From contig CM046847.1 of NCBI GenBank assembly GCA_025618425.1, positions 10,872,468 through 10,936,467 of the forward strand: a DNA stretch of 64,000 bases, in the 5' to 3' direction. Below, piece by piece: positions 11,104-23,186 of the stretch; the stretch's first letter is position 1, and the number at the start of each line of letters is the position of its first letter. Source of the DNA: Heliocidaris tuberculata. Taxonomy: Eukaryota > Echinodermata > Echinoidea > Camarodonta > Echinometridae. Under the pieces are notes generated by a model that did not search any database, was not told the origin of the DNA, and saw only the letters and a program-made list of their open reading frames with translations. The position numbers and the translations under genes were made by a program.

Positions 11104-11524
11104 TGAATTTGATGGTTAATGATCTATCATTCTCATGTAGGATTAGAATATTAGATTTGCTTTATATCTGTTTTTATTTATTTATTTATTGTTGTTATTA
11201 AACTTTTAAAGGAATACATAGTTTGATCTCAAAACTAATTAACTAAGTGTTTCAGTTGTCGTGGATAGATGGCTTATTTTGCTTCTTTATTTTCAAAAAA
11301 CAATGAATTCCTAAGTACATGTACATGCAGGACCCATTATGGCTCGTGTGGCCTTGGATATGCTTTCAGAGATATTGGGAGCTTTGTTTTTAACCTAGGA
11401 CAGTTTCATTTTCCCAAAGCGTTTTTCATAGGATGTTCCTTCCATTGGATTTATACCCTGGATTAGTCTTAACTAGATAAAGAAATGAAATGTTCAGTGT
11501 GCATTTATAGTACGATTGAAATAC

Positions 11525-11790
11525 ATATTTAAGAGATGGATAGAGAAAGAGAGAAAGAGAGAAAGAGAGAGAGAGGGGGAGGGAGGGAGGGGGAGGGAGG
11601 GAGGGAGAGAGAAGTGGGAGCAAGTTGCAAGGCAATATGAAAAGACTATTGAACTGAAACAGACATTGATTCATGATTGTTTACGAGTGTGATACATTAT
11701 CAAGAAGACAGTACCACAAGACGGACAGAGAGAGAACAGAGAAGGGGAAAGAGTAAAATCACGAGAGGGGGGGGGGGTGATGTGGGAAGA
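11525..11790 (+). repeat. Purine-rich GA/GGGA tract
   Basis: AGAGAAAG and GGGAGGGA runs occur at about 11535-11612, with a second GA/G-rich block to about 11780. This is a simple repeat. The minus-strand frame through it is an artefact. Confidence 0.9.
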
Positions 11791-12038
11791 GAAGGCAATA
11801 GATATGATCTTTTTTGAGGCTGTAGATATGACATGTGCATCCTGAATCATTTCTCAGTATACCCATATTGGTGCATACATTGGAGAAAAGGGGGTAAATT
11901 TAAAAGATAAAAAGGAATTGTAACTGCTCCAAATTTCTCTATGTAATTATTATTGCTTTCTCCATCTATGTATTATTACTTTTGTAGTCATATGTTGATA
12001 TTTACAAAATCTTTTTGTTCTTTCTTTTTTTCCAACAG

Positions 12039-12094
12039 TGAATTTTGATCACTTTCAAATCTTGAGAGCCATCGGGAAAGGCAGCTTTGGAAAG
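12039..12094 (+). CDS. STK32-family Ser/Thr kinase, glycine-loop exon
   Basis: This 56-nt internal exon follows a pyrimidine-rich tract ending CCAACAG and is followed by the donor GTACGT. With a G supplied by the preceding exon it reads VNFDHFQILRAIGKGSFGK. That is the start of the kinase domain with the glycine-rich loop GKGSFG, which positions ATP. The wording matches the STK32 (YANK1-3) family far better than other AGC-like kinases. The exon is entered in phase 1 and ends on a codon boundary, so it joins in frame to 59851-60176, where the next residue is the loop valine. The N-terminal exon (myristoylation-type MGANTS in vertebrate STK32, from family knowledge) was not found in the upstream 12 kb. 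The call is firm; which STK32 paralogue is unknown. Confidence 0.93.
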
Positions 12095-12579
12095 GTACGT
12101 TTCATTACACTCTTTTTAAGTATATTCAATGTAAACTAGTTGTTTACATTTTACTGCTCTCTATTACATCCTGATAATGATATTAGCAAGTAGAATTTTG
12201 TGTTTGCTTCATTTTTTTTTTTCATTTTACTTTATTCAACCATTTTTATAAAAGCATGTACAAATACATATTTAAGTTGTCAAGGTAAAATGGTTGGGAT
12301 ATCCCCAAGAAGATGTTACATCTTGTCATGTTCATATACCTTGTTCTGTTATATTATATCATTTCCATCCATATCACTTATTGTCCTCGTTGAGGTTACA
12401 GATACATTGTAGCTGCGTTTTCTCCTACTATGACATGAAAAACTGACCAAAAATCAGCATGCGCAAGAAATAATAGAGCTTGCAAAGGGCATGCAAAGGG
12501 CAGAGTCGGGTAAAATGATGATGCGTGCCTCACAATGCTGGCATGTTGTTTGCCCTGGATTATAACCGATATATGACAA

Positions 12580-12735
12580 GGCAATGTGCAGGCACACAGA
12601 TTAAAGCATGTGGGACTGAGCTATTCCTGCAGTGTGCAGGCACACAGATTAAAGCATGTGGGACCATACCATTCCTGCAACAGCACACACAAATTAAAGC
12701 ATACGTGGGACTAGAAACCATTCCTGCAACAGCTT
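12580..12735 (+). repeat. ~46-bp tandem repeat, three units
   Basis: Three units contain CACACAGATTAAAGCATGTG or a variant followed by CATTCCTGCA. The third unit is diverged. It lies near the 5' end of the long intron. Confidence 0.85.
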
Positions 12736-12992
12736 CCTGTTTGTTGTGCAGTATTCAACACTCCAGTAGGTGACATTTGGGAGGCTGCCAGCTGAAGTTT
12801 TTCCTGACATTAATTGAATTAGCTTCCGGAGGAAAAAGATTGATATCCAGGGGGCCCGTGTAGCATTTACCTTGATGGAATGTTAGCACCTTCCTGAGCT
12901 CTGCACATAGTTATCCAGCTGTGCCATGATATGCTGTATTGATATATCGTGCACTGCCTATCATTTAGAGAATGATCCATGCCCACTGCATG

Positions 12993-13403
12993 TTAACCCT
13001 TTCGGGACAATTGACAACATTTTTGGTTTGGCTCGATAACTTTTTGATTCAGAGCTCTAAAAAATGTACCAGATGCATGAGTAGAAAGAGCAAAAATTTC
13101 TGCACACTATGTCCATTTTTGTTGCATGACCATATTGCGTTTGATGCCAGGAATTTTAAAAACGAGAATAAGATTTTAAAACCCTTAAACTGGCAACATG
13201 TTGACAGGTTCAAAATCATTCTTTTTCATCAAAATTGGCATTTTTTCAACTCAGTGAAATTTGTAACCGTGTATATTGTTCTCAGAGACATTGCACCTTA
13301 TTAGAACCATGTAACACTAAAAGAAAAATATTATTGTTGCCAATTTGAAGAACGAAATGTGATCACTTTAATCCTTAAATAATTCCTGTCCTGAAAGGGT
13401 TAA
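12993..13403 (+). mobile_element. TTAA-A MITE, copy 1
   Basis: This 411-bp element starts TTAACCCTTTCGGGACAATT and ends CTGTCCTGAAAGGGTTAA, so its ends are inverted copies with TTAA at the outer edge. Further copies are at 19329, 34137 (minus), 56249 (minus) and 60434, with a diverged one near 52480. No transposase frame is present. Confidence 0.9.
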
Positions 13404-14517
13404 TGGATGTACAAGCATTCATGACTCTCACATTCTAAAAATCAGAATAGTGGGATGATATGAAGAAAGTGCGATCACTCCTAGACTTTTTAAAATTTGA
13501 TATAAAACTGTGATTCGTAAGCCTACCGCACACTATACTGAGACCTAGTTTTGGAAGGAATTTTGACATCATATAGATGAGAAAATTCATATGTATAAAA
13601 TCCTCCTGATTGAGGTTCCCAATGGTCGTAAGAATAGTAAATTCTGAATTGTGGGTCATTGCACATCCCAGGAAAGACTGAAATCGGCTTCAAATTTGGG
13701 ATAGTAAATTGACTGGCCTGACGTCACAACGATTTGCTGCCGATTTGGCCTTTCTCCCAGATGTATGATTTTAATGTTTTTAAAACTATTAAGAACTTCT
13801 ATCATGAAGATTCTAGATGTTTGAATTTTCATTTCGAAAAAAATTGCATTTTTTCCTAAATAGCAGTCAGATCGTACAGTATGCGTTGAGTTTTATTGTG
13901 TCGAATTATCCAATATGCATGTAGGTTATTATTGATTGGTTGCCATTTATGTGCTGGCAGGATGTGGAATGTTGATGTATTGTTAACTTCCTCTTACAAC
14001 AAAACGAAAACGGTATGTGCCAATTGTTGATTTAGCTGTTCCATCACTAAAAAAATATATCTACATGATGTACTGGACCGGGTTTAACTTGTCATTTATG
14101 AGTCTTAGGCAGATTCAGCTGCCCAGACTTTCATATCTTATAAAAATATTTTGTCAAAAGAAATCTTGACATTCTTTTGGAACTTAAAAACGGGTCATTG
14201 AATTGTTGAATTTGGTATCAAGGTTCAGTGTTTTTATGAAGACGCACAATGAAGAAGGCACTATATGAATGAAAATCATCAAAAGGAATTTTCGCAAGCA
14301 AATTTTGGTAGTAATACATGTTTATAAACTTGGTGGCATCACAAGTGTTAACATAGGTTTTCACCACTGTAGATCTTCCCTTATATGTATGTATGTATTG
14401 AGAGGACTAACAAATAATTTACATTCTGTAAATAGTAGAACAGATAATGTCAATACCTTTTATCATTTCATATGTGTGTGTGGCTGTTGAGGTCAAGACC
14501 TTTCATTATTTATCATT
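13404..14517. other. AT-rich intron sequence
   Basis: I see no repeat partner, gene or RNA in this 1.1-kb stretch. Confidence 0.5.
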
Positions 14518-15205
14518 TTTATGCCTCCCCCCTCCGAAGATGGTGTCAGAGGCATGTTTTTTCGAGTCGTCCATCCGTCCTGCTTTCTCGTTCTCAACAT
14601 AACTAAAAAACCACATGAAGTATGAACTTTAAACTTGATGCTAGTATGTATCACCATATGAGGACAATCTGATTAGATTTTGGCAAATGGAGGTCATAGG
14701 TCAGAGAGGTCATTTACCATGAAATTTCAGGTTTTTGCCTTGATAACACTATCTTGAACAATTTGAGCCATTAACTTCAAAATTGGAATAAGTATGCATC
14801 ACAATAGTGAGACAAACTGATTAGATTTTTGTTCACGTAGGTCAAAGTTGACAGGTCATAGAGGTCATAATATGTGAAATTAATATTTTTTAACTTTGTC
14901 ATTACCATATCTCAACTATTTGGTATTCATGACAAGGAGGAGATAAAGTGATCAGACTTTTGGGTTATAAGGTATAAGGTCGAATGTAAAAGAGGTCAAT
15001 TAACATGTAATTGTCAGCTTTTTATTGTAGTAATCACAATATTTCAAGAACAGTTTGAGCTATCAACTGAAGTTAGGCAGAGGCAGATAGGAGATGCAGT
15101 CGCATTCAGCTTGTTATTCTAGTAATCACAATATTTCAAGAACAGTTTGAGCTATTGACTGAAGTTAGGCAGAGGCATATAGGAGACACAGTCGCATTCA
15201 TCTTG
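14518..15205 (+). repeat. Modular repeat with GAGGTCA and GAGGCAT words
   Basis: It starts ATGCCTCCCCCCTCCGAAGA and ends in GAGGCATATAGGAGACACAG. Internally, modules of roughly 110 bp carry AGAGGTCAT and TTTGAGCTATNNACT. The last module is a clear ~104-bp direct duplication (copies begin near 15025 and 15115, each with AATCACAATATTTCAAGAAC). Repeats with this layout are familiar from marine invertebrates; the family name is unknown to me. Confidence 0.75.
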
Positions 15206-15544
15206 TTGGAACATATTTGTTGTACCAGCCTAGTGGCACCAGCATAGAAGGTGTCAGAATCTAGAGGTGACGGAACATGAGGGTGTCCAAACATTCATGT
15301 TGATGATTCATGCGGAAAGTTTGTGTTTTTACATACCCAGTATGCTAATAAAGTAAGTTGGTTCTTGCCTATAACCAACCGTTGGTGCCTATGGCTTGAA
15401 TTCATATCTATAAAGGGATGGGGCACCTTTATAATGATACCTCAAAGCCCCGGAGAAATTATATGTGTTTTTTTTTTTTTTAACCCTGGAATATTACCAA
15501 AGTTTTAAGTTCATGTAATGGATGACGGAAAATATTTCTTATGA

Positions 15545-15840
15545 GAATGCCCCCTCTCGTCTCTAATCTCCAACTCCTCCCTTTCCCCTGCCTCTTCCCT
15601 TCCCCTCCCCATCACTTCCTGTCCCTCCTTCCATCCCACCCCTCCTCATCTTTCCATTTCCCTCCTCTTCCCCTCCCCATCTTTCACCTCCTCTCCCCTT
15701 TCTCACCCCTTCCCTATCCCTCCCCTACCCCCTCTCCAACCTAGGAAATAATTTTTTTTTTTAGGGGCTACTTTTTTTTTTGCCTTGGGGCTACTTTTGA
15801 ATTTTTATGGGGCTATTTCTTATATTATTTGGGCTACCAT
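15545..15840 (+). repeat. Pyrimidine-rich tract then GGGGCTAC modules
   Basis: A CCCCTCCC/TTCC-rich tract runs to about 15740. Degenerate modules around GGGGCTACTTTT and GGGGCTATTT follow. Both are low-complexity sequence. Confidence 0.75.
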
Positions 15841-16079
15841 TTTAATGGAAAGTGCAGATTGGTTATCAACTTGGTGTTTTTTTTTGGTGATATTGCGATT
15901 GCTGTTACATTGGTACTAATCGTACCTCATGCACAGGTTTACTTTACGTCATACTGCCCAATTTAATTTTAAAATAGACCTTCTATAGATTTTTAAGATT
16001 TTAACTTCACCCCCCCATCATTTTTTTTTTCTTTTCTTCAAAATTTGAAGGAATAAATCGACAATAGGTCAATTCAACA

Positions 16080-16560
16080 ATACGTCAATTTCACCCGAAT
16101 TTGCTGTCATTAGGCGTAGTTCCCGCAGAGATGTTTATTTTACGCAAAAAGGCGGGCTGGGTGTGTGTTTTTTTTCTCTCGCACATAATACTCCTAAATC
16201 CGCTTAGACGTACGTACGTACATATACACTGTGAATGCACACAGTTTCGGACGATTTTTCTTCTCCAATTTGTTTTTCGTGGATACCATCTCACTCGATG
16301 AGCATCGCTCTCGCGCGCGATAAGTAAAAAGCCCCGTCATAAATACACCGATTTCTTGATTTGTAGAGCGTTTTCGTTGACTCTGTTTCTCACAACCAGA
16401 CTTAAGCGCCGCATGCTTTGAAAAAATGGCACTAATTCCGCATTTTTTAGGCAGGCTTTGGCTTTACAGATTGATTTTTTGAGGTGACTACGGACTTAAT
16501 GTGGTAAGGGACAATTTCTGTGTGTGGTGTATAATATCCGGTCGTAGATCTAGTGATAGT
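16080..16560. other. CpG-rich block
   Basis: CG dinucleotides are frequent here (ACGTACGTACGTAC, CTCGCGCGCGATAAG, AGCGCCGCATGC), unlike the surrounding intron. It could be an intragenic promoter, an unrecognised exon or a young mobile element. No convincing coding frame was seen. Confidence 0.3.
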
Positions 16561-16904
16561 CTCATTACACGGATGATGGTAATTTTAGACCTATCATTGT
16601 AACAGTGATATTGCGTTTTGGAAAGGAAATTTTCACAAAAGATGTCGCGCAAAGACTAAGTGAAATGAAGCTGTCGATGAATTTATACAACCCTGATATA
16701 GAATGAGGGTAGTTACTGTAGTATGCGTGAAAAAAGCGCTATCTTCAGTTTCCCTGTCGATATGCGATATCTGGCTATAATTATCATTTGGTCTAGCGCT
16801 CACGATGCTACACATTCGCGATGTGCTAAGCTCTGAGTCAACAACGAGATAAAAGGTTGAATTTAGCTGCTTTTTGAGCATAATAGTGATTTTCTTTCGA
16901 ATCA

Positions 16905-17232
16905 TTGATGGGGGCGACTCATATGAAAACGGTCGCCCCCAAATACAGGTTTTCCAGCATTTATTGGGGCGATATGGGGGCCGGCGAGGGCGAAATCGCC
17001 CGTCGCCCCCGTGTATTTCCGACGCTGCCCCTCTCTGTCCCTCCCTCCCCTCCCTTTTCCCTCACTCCCTCCCTCCCCTCCCTTTTCCCTCACTCCCTCC
17101 CTTTTCCCTCCCTCCCTTCCATTTTCCTTCCCTCCCCTCCATTTTCTTTCCCTTCCCCATCCCCTCCCTCTCTCCTCCTCTTCCCCTCATTCCCCCACCT
17201 TTGTACTCTATCTTATACCTTCTCTATCCTAG
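16905..17232 (+). repeat. GC-rich hairpin block and CT-rich tract
   Basis: At 16911-16941, GGGGGCGAC and GTCGCCCCC form a perfect 9-bp stem with a 13-base loop. GGGCGAAATCGCCC follows at about 16987. From ~17030 the plus strand is a CCCTCCCTTTT-type pyrimidine tract. Frames across it are artefacts. Confidence 0.75.
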
Positions 17233-17249
17233 AGCAAACAGTGGATTTG

Positions 17250-17540
17250 TTACCGATGAAAACTTCACATCTAATGAAGATTACCAAGCGGACATATCAC
17301 AACCTCCTTACAGCTACTCCTTAACATTCAAAATTACATACTGAAAGATTGAAGATTATGGTCTTCAATACATGAAGAAATAAATGAAGGGCATAATATT
17401 GGTCAAAAAGCAATAACAGATTTGCTTTAGGTGAGGTGTTCACATCTAGCAAATACACCCCACCCCCCCCCCCCACCCTCCAGAAACCCAACCAACCACC
17501 AAGCAGACAAACCTCCTTACAGCTACAGCTAAACATGTAG
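17250..17540 (+). repeat. Short direct duplication with CTCCTTACAGCTAC
   Basis: AAGCGGACATATCACAACCTCCTTACAGC and a similar AAGCAGACAAACCTCCTTACAGC lie ~220 bp apart. A C-run is at 17460-17477. This is a local duplication, possibly the decayed left end of the following array. Confidence 0.5.
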
Positions 17541-17879
17541 TATGACATCATTTGAAAATTGTACATAGTGTCATGACTTGAAAAATACATATTAAAGAAT
17601 CCAAACATGTAGGTGAAATATTTGTCAAGAAGCAACATTTGTACGAAAATATCAGTGTTTACACTTTTCTGTAAACAAGGTGAGAATAAAAAAATGCAAG
17701 TTCTGTTTATAAACACAGTGATGATAGTTTATTTGCTGTAAACAATTTTGGGGCTATGAAAAAAAAAAATTCCCAGTAATTTGGAATAGACTGATGAATA
17801 AATCTATCACAGGAGAAGATCTACTTTGAAAAATGTCAGTGATAACTTTAGTCTTTAGATTTTATCGTAATAAGAGGTT

Positions 17880-18415
17880 CACATCTAACTTAGATTAATG
17901 GACACCTAGTATACAAGAAGAGATTCCAAGTATTTGTAATGATGAATATGCATGTACATGCCACCATGTAACATCACCTTCCCAGTTCACAGAATCTATG
18001 AATATTCATTTGACATCTAACTTAGATTACCATGAATAAACACCTATTATGAAAGGAGAGTCTCCTTGTATAATTTGTGATGATCAGTATGCATATACAT
18101 GCAACCATGTAACAGAGCTGATTTTCCTGGAATCTGGGAATATTCATTCGACATCTATTTCAGATTCCTGCGAATGCACACCTAGCGTGAAAGAAGAATC
18201 TCCTTGTATTCTGATGAACAGACCACCATGTAACATAACCCACTTTCTTGGAAAATATGAAAATTCCTTGTACACCTACTTTAGATTCCCGCAAATGAAT
18301 GCCTAGCATAAGGAAGAGTCTCCTTGTATGCATGATGATCAATATGTGCGTGCGTACTTGCAACCATGTAACATAGCCCAAGTTCATGGAAACTGTGAAT
18401 ATTTACTTGAGGAGC
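17880..18415 (+). repeat. ~133-bp degenerate tandem array, four units
   Basis: Repeated landmarks are CTAACTTAGATT or a variant, GAAGAGTCTCCTTGTAT and CAACCATGTAACATA. Units start near 17880, 18012, 18150 and 18279. It is degenerate and of unequal age. Confidence 0.8.
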
Positions 18416-19328
18416 TGACTGCTGCTCTAGGCTTGATTCAACTTATGCAATTTGAACTATGGTGTTCAGTATTAACAATATGAATATTTATGAACTAGGG
18501 GTCAGGTTTTATAATTTCCCAATATCATATATTTATGATTAATTCAAAGATGGGTACTCAGACCAATTCTTGTGTATTTTGTTGGCACACCTTTTGAAGT
18601 CATTGCCCTTATTATGGAAGTATGGTTATGAAGAGTACCATCGTTAAAACTAATGGAGACAAATTCATACATGATGCCTACAATTTGCCTTAGTATTGAG
18701 ACATGAACAGAGTCATTATACAATAACAAGGAATTTAAGAAATATGTAGTGAAATGTGAATGCAGTCATTACAATAACAATGGAGAGTTAATGTAGTAAC
18801 ATTATGTAGTGAAATATGAATGTAATCTCATTACAATAACAGCAGATCTATAGGATATGAAGGCAGTCATTACAATAACGTAAGATCAGAATGAGGTCAT
18901 TACAATATTTGAGAAGAGTTTGAGGTCACTTTAAGATAGATGTGACTGAAATGCTTTTGATAACATTGAAGATTTGGAGGTACATAGTAAGATGTGAATA
19001 CAGTCAATAATAATAGATATAAACACAGCCATTACCTTGACAATTTACAGAGACTTGGAGACATATACAGGTGTATTTTAAAATGTGAATAAGTCACATC
19101 AAGAATTTAAGTTGAGATGTGAATGCAGTGAAAATTATAACAGCAGAGATTTAGATACACATAAAAAGATATGATCACAGTCATTACAATAATGACAGAG
19201 CATCAGAGACACATAATGAAAGATATGAATGCAACCTCATTATGTCAAAGAGACAGGGTGTAAAAGTTCATATCATGATAGGCAAATATGACATGAAAGG
19301 ATCTCCAAACAAATAGTGGAAATTCACC

Positions 19329-19745
19329 TTAACCCATTCACGGCAACAGTCCACATTTTGTGGCTTGGCTCAATAACTTTTGATTCAGAGCTTTAAAAAA
19401 TATACCTGATTCATGAATGAAAATAGCAAAAATTTCTGCACACTCTGTATCCATTTTTGTTGCATGACCATATTGTGTTTGATGCCAGGAATTTTGAAAG
19501 GGAGAGTAAGCTTCAAAATCCTTAAATTGGCAACACATTGAGAGGTTCAAATTCATTGTCTTTTTTTAATCTAAATCGGCCATTTTTTCAAATAGTTCCT
19601 AACCATGTACATGTATATTGTTTTCAAAGACATTACATTTTGTTAGAACCATGTAGCACTAAAAGACAAATATTATTGTTGCCAATTTGAAGAACAAAAT
19701 GTGATCAATTTAGCCCTTAAATAATTCCTGTCCTGAAAGGGTTAA
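19329..19745 (+). mobile_element. TTAA-A MITE, copy 2
   Basis: This 417-bp copy has TTAA at both edges and the end CTGTCCTGAAAGGGTTAA. It sits in the tandem array, and the array's sister copy (around 20070) carries the uninterrupted CACCTTAA, confirming TTAA as the target. Confidence 0.9.
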
Positions 19746-19946
19746 GATGTGAATACAGCAGTACAAGAATATTACTGGACATGTGAATGCAGTAAAACCA
19801 TAACGATAGGTATTTAGATATGCATGGTGATGTGAACACAGTCATTACAATACATGTAAGAATGGAGAATTACAGAAACAGAATGCAGCCTGTATGTCAC
19901 AGAGACAAGGAGTGCAAGTTAACATCACGATAGGCAAAGATGACAT

Positions 19947-20030
19947 GGTCTGCTTGGAGCCAGAAAGGCATGAGCTCATACACTTTAACACAGAGGTAAT
20001 GCCCTTCTGGCTCTCAACAGACGATTTATT
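19947..20030 (-). mobile_element. HP hairpin element with visible empty site
   Basis: GGTCTGCTTGGAGCCAGAAA to CTCTCAACAGACGATTTATT. It is flanked by GACAT on the left and GTCAT on the right. The paralogous segment at ~19290 reads ATGACATGAAAG with no insert, so HP behaves as an inserted unit with a possible short (4-5 bp) target duplication. Confidence 0.85.
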
Positions 20031-20194
20031 GTCATGAAAGAATCTCCATACAAATAGTGGAGATTCACCTTAAAGAGTGACCTTTCATTCCTAACCTATC
20101 GCGCTTCTCATCTGGAGAACGCACCGAGTCGGTTATTCATGCCCTGTGGGTCAAGACCTAATGCTTTGATATTCTCTGGACTCGCTAACCTAAA

Positions 20195-21040
20195 TATAAC
20201 CCCCTCTCTTTTCATCTTTGGTTATGAAAGCAAACAGCTTTCACTATGTGGATGTCCCAACTGATAGGCAATGTTTATACATGTTAGGCAAAATTCCACA
20301 ATGCACTATGTTGCGTTAGTGAGCTGAGAATTTAAATTGAAAATTTGAGCATCGTTTGTTTGTTTTGAGTGTTTTTTTTTTTAAGGTAAAATGTTGGGGT
20401 GATGGCTAATACTTGAATAGAGCTTAAAGCATTATTTTGTAAGGATTTTGAAGCAAGTTTTAGGGAGTGAATAACTGGATCAAATTGACCACACCCTCTC
20501 TCTTCTTCCTTACCCCTCTCACATTAGGACGTTCTTACTGATAGGCAATGTTTGTTCATGTTAGGCAAATTTCTGCATTGCACTGTCTTGTATTAGTGAG
20601 ATGAGTATTGAAATTGAAAATGTGAGCATAGTTTTGTTTGTTTTGAGTGGGGTTTTTTTTAAGGTAAAATGTTAGGGTGATAGGTAATACTTGAATGGAG
20701 CTTGAAGCATTAATCTGTAAGGATTTTAAAGCAAGTTTTAGGCCTAGGGAGTGACTGACTGCATCAAATTGACCACATCCTCTCTCCTGTTCATCACCCC
20801 TCTCACATGTTGATGTCCCTACTGATAGGCAGTGTTTATTCATGTTAGGCAAAAATTCTTAAATGCACTATGTTGTATTAGTAGAGATGAGATTGTAAGG
20901 GGGAAATGTGAGCATCGTTTCGTTTGTCTTGAGTGGTGTTTGAGGTGAACTGTTAGGGTGATAGCTGATGCTTGAATGAAGCTTAAAGCATTAATTTGTA
21001 AGGATTTTGAAGCCAACTGTTTTTAGAATTACTGCAAAAC
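20195..21040 (+). repeat. ~280-bp tandem array, three units
   Basis: CTGATAGGCAATGTTTATTC or a variant starts near 20261, 20538 and 20822. Each unit also has GAGCATCGTTTGTTTG, AAGGTAAAATGTTGGGGTGA and GAGCTTAAAGCATTA. Units 1 and 2 are the closest. No coding frame is shared. Confidence 0.9.
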
Positions 21041-22525
21041 CCAACCCTTCCTCACCGAGAAAGACAGAAAATTTTATTTTTAAGTCAGGATTCTTGTAAA
21101 GGAATTTTTTTTTGTATTTAAGGCTTTCATAATGATATTGAGCATCATTTGAAAAAAATAATAAAGCTATGCTGTACTTTCTTGAATGAAATTAGGAACA
21201 ATTGTGATATTTATTTTCATCATTTATTATAAAGTTTCTATTTGTTAAAGAAAGACTTTTATAATCACATGTCTTCCTGTACATGATTAGAGCTGAAAAA
21301 GATTGAAAAATATAAGAAAACATAATATGTAGAACTCTGTTAAAATTTGTCTCACAATCTTGCATCATCGTATGCCTGGAATTTGCTGCCTCTGATGCAT
21401 CCATTTGGTGTGAAATTGCATCAAGATAATGGAAAAGATAGAGAGAAGAATACAATAGAGATTTTATTTTTAGAAAAAAGCACTTTTATTCTCCAAGGAT
21501 AGATCAATTCTTTCAGCACTGGCTGTTACCCCAGCAACCATTTTTTTTTTCACATTTGCAAATTCCATGAGATCTAGAACCCCCTTTCCAGCTACATATG
21601 CTCTTGGTCATTTGACTGCATGTATAGGTTGAAAAGAGTCCGCCGAGAAATGGTGTTTTCTTTACGTTAAACTGACCTTTTTGCAAAGCTACCGTTTCCA
21701 TGGCAACTGATAGGAACAATGGAAATTTGCCAGGGCAAAGCAGAATTTCAAGAAAGATAAAAATAATAGATGAAAAAAATGCCTTCCTGGACAGAGTATG
21801 CACAGAGTTTACTGCGGAGGATGACTTTGATATTTTAGTCTTTCAGCAGAAGATAGATCCAGTTTCATATCAATATTTTTCCCATGTGGTCAAAGATACT
21901 GTTCAACTTGTTGGGGCAAAATCTATTGAAAGTGTCATGGATAGCTCGATGAATGAGAGAAACAATCACCAAGTGAAATATTGCTCCAAAATGTATATCG
22001 TTTTTATAATTACAGGCTTTTTTGCCTCTGTGCTTTTGCCAAAGTGATATAGGAAACAAAGAAAAGCAAAAGAGACAGATTTTGACACATTTAATGATAA
22101 AGATGCAGCTTGAAAATGTCCTAATCTTTTTTTATTTTTGCTTCTTATGATATATTCATGCATATTTCAACCACTATTGTTTTCACTTGAAAATGTTAAA
22201 TATCAATTTTAAAAGTACTCTTGAATATTTTGACATTCTCATGAAAGAAATTGATTCATTAATTCCAATCCCATTGAATCCAAAATGTATTTGATAAAGT
22301 GCCTTTTCCTTGCAGTTACAAAGTGCTGCACACATTGCTCAGTAAAAGGAAAAAATCCCTGAAATTTTTATGAAAAAAAATATTTAGTTATGGAAGAATA
22401 TTGAATTCAAATAAAGAAAATTTATTCAATTTTTTTCTTATATCATTGTACAAAAGAATTCTATACCATTGTCACCACCCTAATAATTTTGTTTGCTCCA
22501 TAACTTTTTGGTCTGATTTTTGGAA
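21041..22525. other. AT-rich intron sequence
   Basis: There are short overlapping frames on both strands around 21500-22160, none recognisable. I see no repeat with a partner in the window. Confidence 0.45.
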
Positions 22526-22800
22526 TAATGATATTCTGTTCTTGTATAGCCCATATTGCATTATGATATAATGTCTCTGTGCGCTTCCAAAAGACTTGTG
22601 GATATTATTACCCCAGCTTTAGCTCAAGCTCTGTGCATTTCAAGCAATAAATCCTACCAGGTACCCACTTTCTACACCTGGGTCAAGTGTGGCAAATGTA
22701 GATTGATGTCTTGCCAAAGGACGTTGGTACTGTGGCAGGGATTCGAATCCTGTACCTTGTAGTTCACAGTCTGGAGACGTATCCACTAGACCACAAAACA
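22526..22800 (-). mobile_element. tRNA-derived SINE, minus strand
   Basis: It has the same layout as 3001-3282. The minus strand carries TGGTCTAGTGGATAC and GGATTCGAATCC, and the distal part matches TTCTTGTATAGCCCATA. The tail is short. Confidence 0.85.
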
Positions 22801-23186
22801 TGTAGTTTTGATATAAAGTACTTAAGAATAGGAACCTTTAAGCCCAGACTTAAACGTGTAGCTCCCTTAATAGTGTGTTGACCTTGATCAATAATAGCTA
22901 TACATTAAGTAACTGGAGAGGCTATTCTGGAGAAGATTAGAATTTAATTACATCGCATTATTCTTTGATGTGGACAGGAAATGATGGGGCCTTTGACGCC
23001 TTTTAGCATCATGAATACTTGATTATGTCTTCAACCCCTGGATGGGAAGTTTGCTGTCGGACTTACGAATAGGCAATAAGGATTTGGGCGACTCAGTGTG
23101 TTTGTCATGTGGGACGTAAGGACAACATTTCCAGTTTATCAATGGTACAAATAATTATAATGAAGAAAGAAATTGTGAGGTTATTA

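Larger units (their letters stand above)
18690..20080 (+). repeat. Degenerate array of GTGAATGCAGTCATTACAATAAC
   Basis: The motif GATGTGAAT-CAGTCATTACAATAAC recurs every ~60-70 bp. A larger ~160-bp segment (TGTCA-AGAGACA... to AGATTCACCTTAA) occurs twice, at about 19235-19332 and 19904-20072. The second copy carries an HP insertion and the first is interrupted at its TTAA by a TTAA-A element. Confidence 0.8.
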
